Of a stretch of DNA of 64,000 nt, positions 1 to 8,308 are shown one piece after another. The stretch comes from an uncultured Candidatus Melainabacteria bacterium (GTDB lineage: Bacteria; Cyanobacteriota; Vampirovibrionia; Gastranaerophilales; Gastranaerophilaceae). The stretch lies in NCBI GenBank assembly GCA_934691935.1, contig CAKUTH010000009.1, positions 112,628 through 176,627 of the forward strand, written 5' to 3'. The position numbers and the translations under genes are program-made. The notes under the pieces were generated by a model that was not told the origin of the DNA, ran no database searches, and saw nothing but the letters and a program-made list of their open reading frames with translations. The first letter of the stretch is position 1. Each line of letters begins with the position of its first letter.

Positions 1-24
1 CCAATTTCACAACTTGTGTTTTTT

Positions 25-40
25 GTTACATTTGTTTACA
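25..40 (-). promoter_or_regulatory. TGTAA-type direct repeat (copy 1)
   Basis: Read on the minus strand this is TGTAAA-CAAA-TGTAAC, two hexamers 10 bp apart. Five more such pairs occur in the window, each upstream of a minus-strand gene of unknown function. Here the target gene would lie left of the window edge, so it cannot be seen. A response-regulator style tandem site is inferred. Confidence 0.4.
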
Positions 41-65
41 AAAATGGTAATTAAGTTTATTACAT

Positions 66-93
66 ATAAAAAAACGGCATTTCTGCCGTTTTT
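66..93 (-). terminator. Rho-independent terminator of the ribosomal operon
   Basis: A 7-bp stem (AACGGCA/TGCCGTT) with a TTTC loop is followed on the minus strand by a run of U residues. It lies about 35 bp past the rpsI stop codon and is the natural end of the infA-rpsI transcript. Confidence 0.8.
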
Positions 94-127
94 CTTGAAT
101 ATTGTTTTTGCGAAATATCGCACATGA

Positions 128-523
128 TTAACGTTTTGAGAATTGGAAACGTTTTCTTGCACGTTTGCGACCGTATTTTTTACGTTCTTTAACACGTGGG
201 TCACGAGTTAACAATCCTTCTAAACGCAATACGTTTTTGTATTCTTCGTTAGCTTTAACAAGAGCTCTTGAAATACCATGTCTGATAGCACCACATTGAG
301 CAACGATACCGCCACCTACAGCTTTTACTTTTACATCGTATTTTTCTTGATTATCAGTCAAAACTAAAGGTCTGTATACTAACATTTCAATAGCAGGTCT
401 GTTACCGATATAGTTTTTCAAAGTTTTACCGTTAACAAAAATTCTGCCTTTACCTTTTACAAGTTTAACTACAGCAATAGAGGTTTTTCTACGTCCAGTA
501 GCCATAATTTCTTTATCTGCCAT
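128..523 (-). CDS. rpsI: 30S ribosomal protein S9
   Basis: Small-subunit protein whose basic C-terminal tail reaches the P-site tRNA in the ribosome. At 131 residues it has the usual length, contains the early 'ATGRRKTS' motif and ends in the family's basic tail 'RFQFSKR'. An AAGGAGG site at 531-537, 7 bases before the ATG at 523, supports this start over the internal Met at residue 7. The start overlaps the rplM stop by one base (TAATG), so the two are probably translationally coupled. It is the last gene of the operon, followed by a strong terminator. Confidence 0.97.
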   Translation of the reverse strand: MADKEIMATGRRKTSIAVVKLVKGKGRIFVNGKTLKNYIGNRPAIEMLVYRPLVLTDNQEKYDVKVKAVGGGIVAQCGAIRHGISRALVKANEEYKNVLRLEGLLTRDPRVKERKKYGRKRARKRFQFSKR

Positions 524-960
524 TATTTAGCCTCCTTTTCCAACACGATTGGTTTTTGTGCTGCGTGTGGGTGTTCAGCCCCGTTGTAAACTTTCAATTT
601 TGTAAATTGAGTGTCACCCAATGTATTGTGTTGAAGCATACCTTTAACTGCTTTTTCAATCAAAAGTCTTGCATCTTTTTCACGTAATTCTTTTACGCTA
701 GCTGATTTCAATCCACCTGGGAAACCTGTGTGGTGGTAGTAAATTTTATCAGTTTCTTTATTACCTGAAACAACAACTTTGTCAGCATTGATTACGATTA
801 CGAAATCACCTGTGTCAACGTTAGGTGTGTATTCAGGTTTATTTTTTCCTCTTAAAATATTTGCTACTCTAGTAGCCAATCTGCCAAGAACTTCGCCTTC
901 AGCATCGATTAGATACCATTTTCTTTCTACTTCTAGAGGTTTTGCTGAATATGTTTTCAT
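523..960 (-). CDS. rplM: 50S ribosomal protein L13
   Basis: Early-assembly large-subunit protein, always paired with S9 in bacteria as it is here. The 145-residue product starts 'MKTYSAKP' and contains the family segment 'VLGRLAT'. An ATG at 972 is also in frame, but GGAGAC at 965-970 lies inside that extension and is correctly spaced for the ATG at 960, so 960 is preferred. It overlaps rpsI by one base. A short gap to truA suggests one transcript. Confidence 0.96.
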   Translation of the reverse strand: MKTYSAKPLEVERKWYLIDAEGEVLGRLATRVANILRGKNKPEYTPNVDTGDFVIVINADKVVVSGNKETDKIYYHHTGFPGGLKSASVKELREKDARLLIEKAVKGMLQHNTLGDTQFTKLKVYNGAEHPHAAQKPIVLEKEAK

Positions 961-999
961 GCTTGTCTCCATTTTATTTTTAACTCTAATTAAAGAGTT

Positions 1000-1773
1000 T
1001 TAGTATTCTACTTTCATTAACGTCAGACCATAAGGACTGACTGTTGCTCCAGCTTTACGCCTATCACAAGCCTTCAAGACTTGTTCCATATGCTCTGCTG
1101 GAAGATTATGCCCTTCTATTTCTAAAAGGGTACCGACTATCGTTCTCACCATATTATAAAGAAATCTATTCCCCACAATATCAATAATCACTTTATCGCC
1201 GTCTTTTTTACAAACAGCGTTTTCGATAAAACAAATCTTGCTTGGGTTTAGCGTTCCAGAACTTTTGAAACTGGAAAAATCATGTTCACCCTTTAAAAAA
1301 TCTAAAGCGCGTTGCATCCTTTCCATGTCAATAGGGAATTTAATTCTCATCAAATCACCGTCAAACGCATTTTTACATTTTCTGTTAACAAAAACAAACC
1401 TATAAAATCTACGTTTTGCTGATTTTTGAGCGTGAAACTCTCCGTCGACTTCCTTCAAATCACTGACAGATATATCGTCAGGCAAAATTTCATTCAACTG
1501 ATAGACAAACTTTGAAGCAACAATAGATTTATCTGTGTCAAAATGAACTACTTGCCCAACTGCATTTACGCCCTTGTCAGTTCTTCCTGAAAAGACTGTT
1601 TTAACTAGTCGGTTTATATTTGCGGTATTGCTACCGCCAATTATCAAAGTGCTGAGTGCTTTTTCAAGTTCACCTTGTATAGTTGGAGTTTCAATCTGCT
1701 TGCCATTTTCAAACTGAATTTGGCTACCTGCGTAATTTTTACCAATATACTGAACTTGGAGCGTGTAACGCAT
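1000..1773 (-). CDS. truA: tRNA pseudouridine(38-40) synthase TruA
   Basis: Converts uridines 38-40 of the tRNA anticodon arm to pseudouridine. The 257 residues match the family length. The catalytic Asp is D66 in 'SGRTDKGVNAVGQ', and 'VGNRFLYNMVRTIVGTLL' is the second conserved block. There is no Shine-Dalgarno sequence; the ATG lies four bases after the rplQ stop, which suggests translational coupling. The order rplQ-truA-rplM-rpsI is a common bacterial arrangement. Confidence 0.96.
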   Translation of the reverse strand: MRYTLQVQYIGKNYAGSQIQFENGKQIETPTIQGELEKALSTLIIGGSNTANINRLVKTVFSGRTDKGVNAVGQVVHFDTDKSIVASKFVYQLNEILPDDISVSDLKEVDGEFHAQKSAKRRFYRFVFVNRKCKNAFDGDLMRIKFPIDMERMQRALDFLKGEHDFSSFKSSGTLNPSKICFIENAVCKKDGDKVIIDIVGNRFLYNMVRTIVGTLLEIEGHNLPAEHMEQVLKACDRRKAGATVSPYGLTLMKVEY

Positions 1774-1777
1774 TAGC

Positions 1778-2206
1778 TTATACCAATTGGATTAAAGCCA
1801 TTTCAGAAGCATCACCGCGTCTAGGTGGTAATCTGAATATTCTAGTGTAACCGCCTTGACGGTCAGAATATTTTTTACCAATAACAACGAAAAGTTTTCT
1901 CAAAACTGTTTCGTCAGCAAGTTTTTTGTCTGCTTGAGGAGCATCAAAAACTTCGCCTGTAGCTAAATCCATAAATTTACCAGTTTCTTTGTCAAAAATG
2001 AATTTAGAAGCCTGACGACGAGCGTGAAGATCGCCTCTTTTTGCAAGTGTGATAATTTCTTCAGCGTATGGTTTCAAGGCTTTTGCTCTAGCCATAGTTG
2101 TTTTAATTTCACCGTGTACAAAAAGTTCAGTCGCCAAAGAACGCAACAAAGCATCTCTTTGATCCTTTGCTTTAGATAGCGTATGTTTTTTTGTTTGGTG
2201 TCTCAT
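1778..2206 (-). CDS. rplQ: 50S ribosomal protein L17
   Basis: Large-subunit protein near the exit tunnel. It starts 'MRHQTKKHTLSK', has the family motif 'RDALLRSLATELF' and ends with 'PRRGDASEMALIQLV'. The length of 142 residues includes a roughly 20-residue insertion around residues 80-105. It follows rpoA, separated by an octamer palindrome, as in most bacteria. The translation signal is AAGGAC close to the ATG. Confidence 0.96.
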   Translation of the reverse strand: MRHQTKKHTLSKAKDQRDALLRSLATELFVHGEIKTTMARAKALKPYAEEIITLAKRGDLHARRQASKFIFDKETGKFMDLATGEVFDAPQADKKLADETVLRKLFVVIGKKYSDRQGGYTRIFRLPPRRGDASEMALIQLV

Positions 2207-2248
2207 TTTTTTGTCCTTTATATTATTTTTATTGTTACTTTTTCAAAA

Positions 2249-2319
2249 GTTAGTAGGTTAGTAAGTTAGTAGGTAAGTAGGAATTTCTTACTAACTTACT
2301 TACTTCCTCACCTACTTAC
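2249..2319. repeat. Palindromic RGTWAGTA octamer element A
   Basis: Two arms, each built of four 8-base units of the form RGTWAGTA, face each other across a 6-base loop and could form a roughly 30-bp imperfect hairpin in RNA. It sits just after the rpoA stop. Related elements lie at 3320, 5233 and 8235, and single arms at 9466 and 42789. Confidence 0.85.
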
Positions 2320-2320
2320 G

Positions 2321-3286
2321 TTATACTTCTTCTTCCACTTCAGGGTTTGGAGCAAGGTCTAAACCAAAGTGGTGAAGTCTTTCGATAACTTCGTCAGATG
2401 ATTTCTTACCGAAGTTTTTAATGTTCAATAAATCATGTTCTGATTTTTTCAACAATTCTGCCATTGAGTTAATGCTAGCACGTTTCAAGCAGTTGTATGC
2501 TCTAACTGACAATTCCAATTCTTCAATTGTCATTGTAGGTGCATCAGCATCGTCCTCTTTTTCTTCTTCAATAGTCATTGAAGGAGCGATTACAGGCTGA
2601 CCTGTGATTGCTGAAATTTGCATAAAATGATCTATCAACAAGTTAGATGCTTGGCTCAAAGCGTTTGTTACATCAACTGAACCATTTGACCAAATTTCTA
2701 AAGTCAATTTATCAAAGTCAATTGAATCACCTACACGAGTATTTTCTACTGTGTAGCTAACACGTTTGATAGGCATAAATGTTGCATCTATTGGAAGAAC
2801 ATCTATTGAAGCGCCTTTTGCATCTCTTGGTACGTCGTGAGCAACGTAGCCTTTACCTGTTTCTATAGTAACATCAGCGTGGAAACTACCACCATCAGCT
2901 ACTGTACAAATCAACCAATCAGGGTTAACAACTTTAACACCTGCAGGTAGTTGAATATCACTTGCAAGTACTGCTCCTGGACGATCAACATCAATTCTCA
3001 AAGTTTGAGGTTCTTTGGAATCAGTTTTTACAACCAATCCTTTAAGGTTTAGCATTACGTCGATAACATCTTCCAATACACCAGGAATTGCAGTGTATTC
3101 GTGAGTGATACCTTCAATCCTTGTTGAAGTAACCGCTGTTCCTTCAAGGCTTGATAAAAGTACTCTTCTCAATGAATTACCGATTGTTGTACCAAAACCT
3201 TTTTCCAACGGTTCTATTACGAACTTACCGTATTGTGAGCCGTCAGAACTTGTTGTTGTATTAACATTTTTGATTTTTAATTCCAT
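2321..3286 (-). CDS. rpoA: DNA-directed RNA polymerase subunit alpha
   Basis: Scaffold for RNA polymerase assembly and contact point for UP elements and activators. The 321 residues comprise the N-terminal dimerisation domain (about 1-230, with 'GTTIGNSLRRVLLSS'), an acidic linker, and a C-terminal domain (about 255-310, with 'ELSVRAYNCLKRA' and the helix-hairpin-helix 'LLNIKNFGKKS'). A GGAG-like site precedes the ATG. It lies in the conserved rpsD-rpoA-rplQ order. Confidence 0.98.
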   Translation of the reverse strand: MELKIKNVNTTTSSDGSQYGKFVIEPLEKGFGTTIGNSLRRVLLSSLEGTAVTSTRIEGITHEYTAIPGVLEDVIDVMLNLKGLVVKTDSKEPQTLRIDVDRPGAVLASDIQLPAGVKVVNPDWLICTVADGGSFHADVTIETGKGYVAHDVPRDAKGASIDVLPIDATFMPIKRVSYTVENTRVGDSIDFDKLTLEIWSNGSVDVTNALSQASNLLIDHFMQISAITGQPVIAPSMTIEEEKEDDADAPTMTIEELELSVRAYNCLKRASINSMAELLKKSEHDLLNIKNFGKKSSDEVIERLHHFGLDLAPNPEVEEEV

Positions 3287-3319
3287 GTTTTATCTCCTAG
3301 TTTTTGTTAACTATTTTTT

Positions 3320-3391
3320 AAGTAAGTAGGTTAGTAAGTTAGTAGGTAAGTATGATTTCTTCCTAACTTTCTTACTTCCTTACCTACTCAC
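3320..3391. repeat. Palindromic RGTWAGTA octamer element B
   Basis: Same architecture as element A: a left arm (3320-3352) of octamers and an inverted right arm (3357-3391). It fills the gap between the rpsD stop and the rpoA start and lies 34 bases upstream of the rpoA ATG. Confidence 0.85.
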
Positions 3392-3392
3392 A

Positions 3393-3995
3393 TTATTTAG
3401 AGTAGTACTCAATTACAAGCTGTTCTTTAAATTCTGGGTCTAATTCTTCTCTTTCTGGAATTCTATCGAATGTGATTTTAAGAGCATCTTTATCGATTGT
3501 CATCCAAGCAGGAGCACAAGCCATATCAATCAATTCTGTAACTGATTTCAAGAAAGCTGAGCTTCTTGATTTGATTGTAATTACATCACCTGCTTTAACA
3601 AGGTATGATGGAATATCTACTTTTTTATCATTAACAAGAACGTGTCCGTGGTTTACGATTTGTCTTGTTTGTTTACGTGTGATACCCAAGCCAGCTCTGA
3701 AAAGAACGTTATCCAATCTTGATTCCAAAAGTTGTAACAAAATTGTGCCTGTTACGCCTTTTCTTCTTGCAGCTTCATTATAATATTTAGCAAACTGTTT
3801 TTCACTTACCAAATAAGTAAATCTGATTTTTTGTTTTTCAACAAGGTGAAGTGCATATTCAGAAAGTTTCTTTCTTACTGCACCGTGTTGACCAGAAGCA
3901 GTTTGTCTCATTGAAGAAGTTAGTTTTCTATTTGAAAGATCGCTAACTTTCTTATTTCTAAACAATTTATTTGTTGGTCCTGTATATCTTGCCAT
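3393..3995 (-). CDS. rpsD: 30S ribosomal protein S4
   Basis: Primary 16S rRNA-binding protein that nucleates small-subunit assembly. The 200-residue product starts 'MARYTGP' and has an S4 RNA-binding domain around residues 90-150 ('RLDNVLFRAGLGITRKQTRQ', 'VNHGHVLVN'). An AAGGAGA site lies just upstream. A 269-base leader with a nested hairpin near the start codon precedes it; S4 is a known autogenous repressor in other bacteria, so regulation there is plausible. Confidence 0.97.
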   Translation of the reverse strand: MARYTGPTNKLFRNKKVSDLSNRKLTSSMRQTASGQHGAVRKKLSEYALHLVEKQKIRFTYLVSEKQFAKYYNEAARRKGVTGTILLQLLESRLDNVLFRAGLGITRKQTRQIVNHGHVLVNDKKVDIPSYLVKAGDVITIKSRSSAFLKSVTELIDMACAPAWMTIDKDALKITFDRIPEREELDPEFKEQLVIEYYSK

Positions 3996-4016
3996 TATTT
4001 TCTCCTTTACTTTTTC

Positions 4017-4056
4017 GGGGCATCTATGGTTTATCTTTTGGCTTAAGATAAGCCCC
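4017..4056 (-). promoter_or_regulatory. Nested hairpin in the rpsD leader
   Basis: An outer stem GGGGC/GCCCC (4017-4021 with 4052-4056) encloses an inner 7-bp stem TTATCTT/AAGATAA (4031-4037 with 4045-4051), starting 22 bases upstream of the rpsD ATG. No U-run follows, so it is not a terminator. An S4-responsive leader is an inference. The rest of 4057-4264 shows only short inverted repeats. Confidence 0.45.
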
Positions 4057-4264
4057 CGCGGTTAATTTTTGTTATCTTGGATTATTGGTAACTCGAAACT
4101 TTTCATTTCACTACATAAATTTTAAAAAATTTATTCCGTTCCACAAAGTTTCTCGTCGGGTCGTGCTGGGTTCGCTTTGTTGTTGCTCGCCATATTGGAT
4201 AAACTAAAAATTTTTCCTTAAACTTGGCTCGCCTCAGCTCACACGGCGCACTAACCAAAATCCG

Positions 4265-4651
4265 CTATACACGTCTTTTCTTAGGTGGTCTGCATCCGTT
4301 GTGAGGAATTGGAGTAACATCTTTAATCAATGTAATTTCCAAACCTGCAACTTGAATTGCTCTGATAGCAGTTTCTCTACCAGAACCAGGTCCTTTGATG
4401 TGAACTTCAACTTTTTTCATACCTTGGTCGATAGATTTTTTTGCTACTTGTTCTGCTGCTGATTGTGCTGCAAACGGAGTACCTTTTCTAGCACCTTTAA
4501 ATCCTGAAGCACCAGCTGTTGCCCAAGCAATAGCATTACCTTGTGTATCAGTAGAAGTTACGATTGTATTGTTAAATGTTGATTGAATGTGTACAACACC
4601 TTGCAATACGTTCTTTTTTTCTTTTTTCTTTGTTTTTACTGGTCTTGCCAT
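4265..4651 (-). CDS. rpsK: 30S ribosomal protein S11
   Basis: Small-subunit platform protein near the mRNA exit. The 128 residues include the typical lysine-rich N-terminus, '[16 protein letters not shown]' and the C-terminal block '[18 protein letters not shown]'. It follows rpsM and precedes rpsD as in the alpha operon of many bacteria. Confidence 0.98.
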   Translation of the reverse strand: MARPVKTKKKEKKNVLQGVVHIQSTFNNTIVTSTDTQGNAIAWATAGASGFKGARKGTPFAAQSAAEQVAKKSIDQGMKKVEVHIKGPGSGRETAIRAIQVAGLEITLIKDVTPIPHNGCRPPKKRRV

Positions 4652-4754
4652 TTTTACTTTCCTTTATGTTTTCTTTTTATAATTTTTTAACTTTTGCCCT
4701 CGCGACTTTGGCATTCTGTTAGCATTACGCTTACTTCAGCCTGCACAAAATTCA

Positions 4755-5126
4755 CTAAGCTGTTTTCTTTTTAGTAATAGCTAAGCCTTTTTTACCGCGT
4801 CTTGTTCTAGCATTTGTTTTTGTTCTTTGCCCACGGCATGGAAGGTTACGTTTGTGTCTCATACCTCTGTATGAACCGATTTCTTGCAAACGTTTAATAT
4901 TCATTGTAACTTCACGACGAAGATCACCTTCGATGTGGTAGTTAGCTAATTCGTTTCTCAACAATTTGATATCTTCATCTGTCAAATCGTCTGTTCTTAA
5001 ATCTGGGGAAATCTTTGTAGCTTCAAGAATTTTTTTAGCTCTTGTAGGTCCGATGCCATAAATATATGTCAACGCGATTTCCATTCTTTTGTTACGAGGT
5101 AAATCTACCCCTGATAGTCTTGCCAT
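4755..5126 (-). CDS. rpsM: 30S ribosomal protein S13
   Basis: Small-subunit head protein that contacts 5S rRNA/L5 and the P-site tRNA. It starts '[14 protein letters not shown]', has a helix-hairpin-helix segment '[14 protein letters not shown]', the family block '[17 protein letters not shown]' and a lysine-rich tail. 123 residues, normal length. A GGAAAT-type ribosome-binding site lies upstream. Confidence 0.98.
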   Translation of the reverse strand: MARLSGVDLPRNKRMEIALTYIYGIGPTRAKKILEATKISPDLRTDDLTDEDIKLLRNELANYHIEGDLRREVTMNIKRLQEIGSYRGMRHKRNLPCRGQRTKTNARTRRGKKGLAITKKKTA

Positions 5127-5232
5127 TGTTTAAATTTCCTTTCTTGTTGTTAGATTTTTTTGGGTATGAGGGTTAAATACTTCCTCACCAATCACTGATT
5201 TCGTGCGCAATTTCCACGTTTTGTTTTATCTA

Positions 5233-5303
5233 AAGTAAGTACGTTAGTAAGTTAGTAGGTTAGTAAGATTCTTCCTTACTTCCTTACTTCCTTACCCACT
5301 TAC
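5233..5303. repeat. Palindromic octamer element C
   Basis: Third full palindrome of GTWAGTA units, with arms at 5233-5267 and 5271-5303, between the rpmJ stop and the rpsM start. The right arm ends two bases before the rpmJ stop codon. Confidence 0.85.
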
Positions 5304-5305
5304 GT

Positions 5306-5419
5306 TTAACCCTGTCTTTGTTTGTGTTTAGGGTTTTCACAAATTACGGCAATTCTGCCTTTTCTTTTGATACATTTGCATTTATCGCAAATTGGTTTTA
5401 CTGATGATCTTACTTTCAT
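5306..5419 (-). CDS. rpmJ: 50S ribosomal protein L36
   Basis: A 37-residue protein starting '[14 protein letters not shown]'. The zinc-binding pattern C-x2-C, then Cys and His ('CDKCK', 'CENPKH'), is that of the zinc-containing form of L36. GGAAAAACAAA precedes the ATG at 5419. It lies between infA and rpsM, its classical place. Confidence 0.97.
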   Translation of the reverse strand: MKVRSSVKPICDKCKCIKRKGRIAVICENPKHKQRQG

Positions 5420-5520
5420 TTTGTTTTTCCTTTATGTTTTATGTTCGTGAGATTTTCTTTTGAACGAGAAGTGAATAGCGGAAGGTGAAAACACCCTTGC
5501 GATTCGCTTTGCTCACAGAC

Positions 5521-5736
5521 CTATTTAAGTCTGAATGTTATTCTACCTCTGCTCAAATCGTAAGGGGTCATTTCAACTTTCACTTTATCCCCTGGTAAAA
5601 TTCTGATAAAATTCTTTCTGATTTTACCTGATATATGAGCGAGTATTTCATGGTCATTTTCGAGTTTTACGCGAAACATTGCATTCGGCATAGCCTCTAA
5701 AATAGTACCTTCTAATTCAATTACGTCTTTTGCCAT
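5521..5736 (-). CDS. infA: Translation initiation factor IF-1
   Basis: Binds the ribosomal A site during initiation and assists IF-2 and IF-3. The 71 residues form one OB/S1-like fold: '[19 protein letters not shown]', '[17 protein letters not shown]' and 'RGRITFRLK' are all family blocks. GGAAAGTTAA precedes the ATG. It is the first gene of this operon; secY, adk and map, which often precede infA, are not here. Confidence 0.98.
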   Translation of the reverse strand: MAKDVIELEGTILEAMPNAMFRVKLENDHEILAHISGKIRKNFIRILPGDKVKVEMTPYDLSRGRITFRLK

Positions 5737-5766
5737 TTAACTTTCCTTTTCAAATTTCGGCATGAT

Positions 5767-5816
5767 TGCACAATTGTGCACTTTAACAATCATATTCGGT
5801 AAATATTAGTTTGCAA
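5767..5816 (-). promoter_or_regulatory. Promoter and leader palindrome of infA operon
   Basis: On the minus strand, TTGCAA (5811-5816) and TATGAT (5789-5794) are separated by 16 bp. A perfect 14-bp palindrome, TGCACAATTGTGCA (5767-5780), begins a few bases past the expected start of transcription and lies 31 bp before infA. It could be an operator or a short leader hairpin. Confidence 0.55.
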
Positions 5817-6156
5817 GGGGTTTGGGCATGTTTTTGGTCAATATTTTATGACAAAATCGTGAATGTTTTTATAAAAAAGCCACAGTTTCAATATCCGCAA
5901 GCATGATAAAGAATGCCTATTTTGAGAACTTTTAGACAGTTTGTAAATTTTTCTTAATATTTTTAATTATTTTATTTTTTATTAAACAGACATGAGTTAT
6001 ATTAACTTTCATTACAATTTTTATATTTTCTGAAATCTTCTGGGAATAATATTTTTAGTATATATAGAGAGATAAAATTTTATACAAAAATTTCTTTAAT
6101 GAGATTGCGACGTCAGGCATTTGCCTTCCTTGCAATGACAAATCGGAGGTTACATT
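5817..6156. other. Divergent intergenic region
   Basis: No gene is visible. The stretch is very AT-rich between 5930 and 6090. At 6101-6141 there is a degenerate inverted sequence (GAGATTGCGACGTCAGGC, then GCCTTCCTTGCAATGACA) of the dispersed intergenic repeat type seen in many bacterial genomes. The ribosome-binding site of the next gene (GGAGG) starts just after it. Confidence 0.4.
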
Positions 6157-6543
6157 ATGAGTATAAAAGTTGACGGAATTCAATCTGAGGACGAACTTAA
6201 AAAAGCGCAGGCTTCGGCTCAAGCGCAGGGTACATCCATCACAAATTATAACGAATGGTCTGAAATTTTAAAAAGTTTTGAAGAAAACGGCATTGAAAGT
6301 ACGGGCTCATATTCTGGCGATAAAGCAAGAATGCAAGAAATTGAAAGATTAACTGAGCAGTTCGTCGAAAAAATTCAAACCGAACAACAAGTACAAAAAT
6401 CAGAACCGCAAAACAAAGAAACAGAAAAAGTTCAAAAAACTGTTGACACTGACCGTCAGCAAGAGCTCAAAGCTACAATCGCAAATGGCACAAGCTCAGA
6501 AATCTTGACAAACTACATGAAATACTATCACATGCTGATGTAA
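6157..6543 (+). CDS. Hypothetical protein, coiled-coil, Gln/Glu rich
   Basis: Not recognised. The 128-residue hydrophilic protein has no signal peptide or membrane segment. Residues 45-110 are rich in Glu, Gln and Lys and probably form a helical coiled coil, after which the chain ends 'YMKYYHMLM'. The start is supported by GGAGG seven bases upstream. It stands alone, convergent with lepB, with only 14 bp between the stops. Small proteins like this are common in Gastranaerophilales-type genomes. Confidence 0.75.
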   Translation: MSIKVDGIQSEDELKKAQASAQAQGTSITNYNEWSEILKSFEENGIESTGSYSGDKARMQEIERLTEQFVEKIQTEQQVQKSEPQNKETEKVQKTVDTDRQQELKATIANGTSSEILTNYMKYYHMLM

Positions 6544-6557
6544 ATTAGACAAGACAG

Positions 6558-7208
6558 CTATTTATTTAGCATTTTAACTCTATTCAATGGCCAGAAAAGC
6601 ACAACCGCCCTTCCGATAAATCGTTCTTCTGGTAAAAATCCCCACCATCTGCCATCAAAAGAGTTTCCACGGTTATCACCCATCATTAAATATTTGTGCT
6701 CTGGGATAACAATAGGCCCGCAAATCATATCTTCCGTGCAAGGTTTGTCGTAATATTCACTTCTTATATAATTTTCTTCAAGCGGTTTATCGTTAATATA
6801 AACGATACTTTTGCCTGTGCTATCAGTTTTTATTTCAAACTTATCCCCAGGAGTCCCGATTACGCGCTTGATATAAGCTACATCCTTGCAGAAAAAGCCT
6901 GTCAAACGAGAGAACACACGCCAAGGAGTATTTGGAAGTTTTTCAAACGGCGGATAGAAAACCATTACATCACCACGTTGAGGTTTTTTGTAAAATCTGG
7001 AAACTCTTTCCACGACAATTCTATCGCCTTCAATAAGCGTTGGGCGCATAGATGCTGAAGGAATCCAACGAATTTCAAACAAGAAAAATCTTATTATAAT
7101 TACCATTACAACTACAAATATAATTGTTTCTATGATTTCTCTAACTGTTGGGTTCAATTTTTCATATTCTGTTTTGAAATTGTTTATAAGTTTTTTTAAT
7201 TTATGCAT
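6558..7208 (-). CDS. lepB: Signal peptidase I
   Basis: Membrane serine protease that removes signal peptides from exported proteins. 216 residues: a single N-terminal membrane segment (about 23-45), the catalytic Ser53 in 'PSASMRPTL', the catalytic Lys114 in 'YIKRVIGTPGD', and the C-terminal block 'MGDNRGNSFDGR'. It overlaps the preceding polyprenyl synthase gene by 8 bp, so the two form an operon. One membrane span is typical of the cyanobacterial and Gram-positive type. Confidence 0.96.
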   Translation of the reverse strand: MHKLKKLINNFKTEYEKLNPTVREIIETIIFVVVMVIIIRFFLFEIRWIPSASMRPTLIEGDRIVVERVSRFYKKPQRGDVMVFYPPFEKLPNTPWRVFSRLTGFFCKDVAYIKRVIGTPGDKFEIKTDSTGKSIVYINDKPLEENYIRSEYYDKPCTEDMICGPIVIPEHKYLMMGDNRGNSFDGRWWGFLPEERFIGRAVVLFWPLNRVKMLNK

Positions 7209-8055
7209 CTCTCATTAGTTCCAAAAGCTCTACTAAAGCAAGTTTATATTCATTTTCATCAATCTTAGACAAGCACTTTAACGCTTCGTCGATATAATTA
7301 TTTAACAAACTTTTTGTTTTTTCAATAGCATCCGATGTAACTTTTGTATCTCCCGAAAATATTACTGGCGCTGTATAAATTCCATCGCTTATATCTGTAT
7401 TAGTAGTCTTGCAATTTATTAAATCATCACGGATTTGAAATGCTATACCAAAATTTTTAGCGAAATCTAATCCATCATTATTAGATTTTGCCACAAGCAA
7501 ACTTCCACAAACCGCTGTTTCGAATAGTTTTGCAGTTTTTTGTTCAGATTTTTTAATATATTCCTCAATTGTAGGGATTTGAAATTTCCCAAAATGTTGC
7601 GAGATTTCACCACTACTCATCACTTCCAACGTATCAGAAAACAACTTTACAAGCTCAAGATTGCCAATATCAAGAACTTTTTGCATAGCACGTGAAAGCA
7701 AATAATCACCAGTCATTACAGCTAATTTGTTCCCAAATTGAGAATTCAACGTAGGCAAACTTCTGCGCACCTTGCTATCATCAATCACATCATCGTGTAT
7801 TAAAGATACATTGTGCACAAGCTCAATTGCAGATTGATATAAAACCTGCGCATCATCAATCTTTTCACCCAACGCTTTTAGATACAAAAACGAAACAAAC
7901 GGACGAATATGCTTTGACGGAGCATTTAATAACTCGAAAAGTTTTGACTTTAGAGGTTCTTGCACAACAATACCGAACATCATATTTTTTAAAACGAGCT
8001 TTATGTTTTCTTGTTCATAATTCAGAATATTATTATATTTTTTTTGAAAGTTCAT
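7201..8055 (-). CDS. Polyprenyl diphosphate synthase (all-trans)
   Basis: Chain-elongating prenyltransferase supplying long isoprenoid chains for quinones or carriers. 284 residues, somewhat shorter than the usual 300-330. The first Asp-rich motif is intact (DDVIDD, D88/D89/D92). The second reads 'IRDDLINC', with Asn where the canonical DDxxD has its last Asp, and the following Gly/Lys loop is shortened. This may affect chain length or metal binding. There is no ribosome-binding site; a -10 box 6 bases before the ATG suggests a leaderless message. Confidence 0.85.
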   Translation of the reverse strand: MNFQKKYNNILNYEQENIKLVLKNMMFGIVVQEPLKSKLFELLNAPSKHIRPFVSFLYLKALGEKIDDAQVLYQSAIELVHNVSLIHDDVIDDSKVRRSLPTLNSQFGNKLAVMTGDYLLSRAMQKVLDIGNLELVKLFSDTLEVMSSGEISQHFGKFQIPTIEEYIKKSEQKTAKLFETAVCGSLLVAKSNNDGLDFAKNFGIAFQIRDDLINCKTTNTDISDGIYTAPVIFSGDTKVTSDAIEKTKSLLNNYIDEALKCLSKIDENEYKLALVELLELMRDA

Positions 8056-8061
8056 AATAAC

Positions 8062-8090
8062 ATAATAAATTGAATATATAAATATGTAAA
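8062..8090 (-). promoter_or_regulatory. Leaderless-type promoter of the polyprenyl synthase
   Basis: On the minus strand, TTTACA (8085-8090), a 17-bp spacer, then TATTAT (8062-8067), followed by exactly six bases before the ATG at 8055. Transcription would begin at or next to the start codon. Confidence 0.55.
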
Positions 8091-8166
8091 CCTTACTAGA
8101 AACATTGTGCGCTTTTCGCCCTCATGCCAGCAATTAGCGGGCGGCTCATACCTCTACTCAGCCTGC

Positions 8167-8198
8167 AAAAAAAAAACGACTTGCATGTGCTCGTCGTT
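8167..8198 (-). terminator. Terminator of the 8305-9354 gene
   Basis: Stem AACGAC/GTCGTT around a 12-base loop, followed on the minus strand by a run of ten T residues. It lies about 105 bp beyond the stop of the upstream minus-strand gene. Confidence 0.75.
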
Positions 8199-8234
8199 AG
8201 AAAATCAATAGGAAAAAGGGAAAGGAAAAATATT

Positions 8235-8308
8235 GTAGTTAGTAGGTGAGTAGGTTAGTAGGTAAGTAAGAAGTTCTTACTCACTTTCTTACTTCCTAAC
8301 TTACTTAC
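8235..8308. repeat. Palindromic octamer element D
   Basis: Left arm 8235-8270 and inverted right arm 8275-8308 of RGTWAGTA units. The right arm includes the stop codon (8305-8307) of the following minus-strand gene, so the repeat touches coding sequence. Confidence 0.8.
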
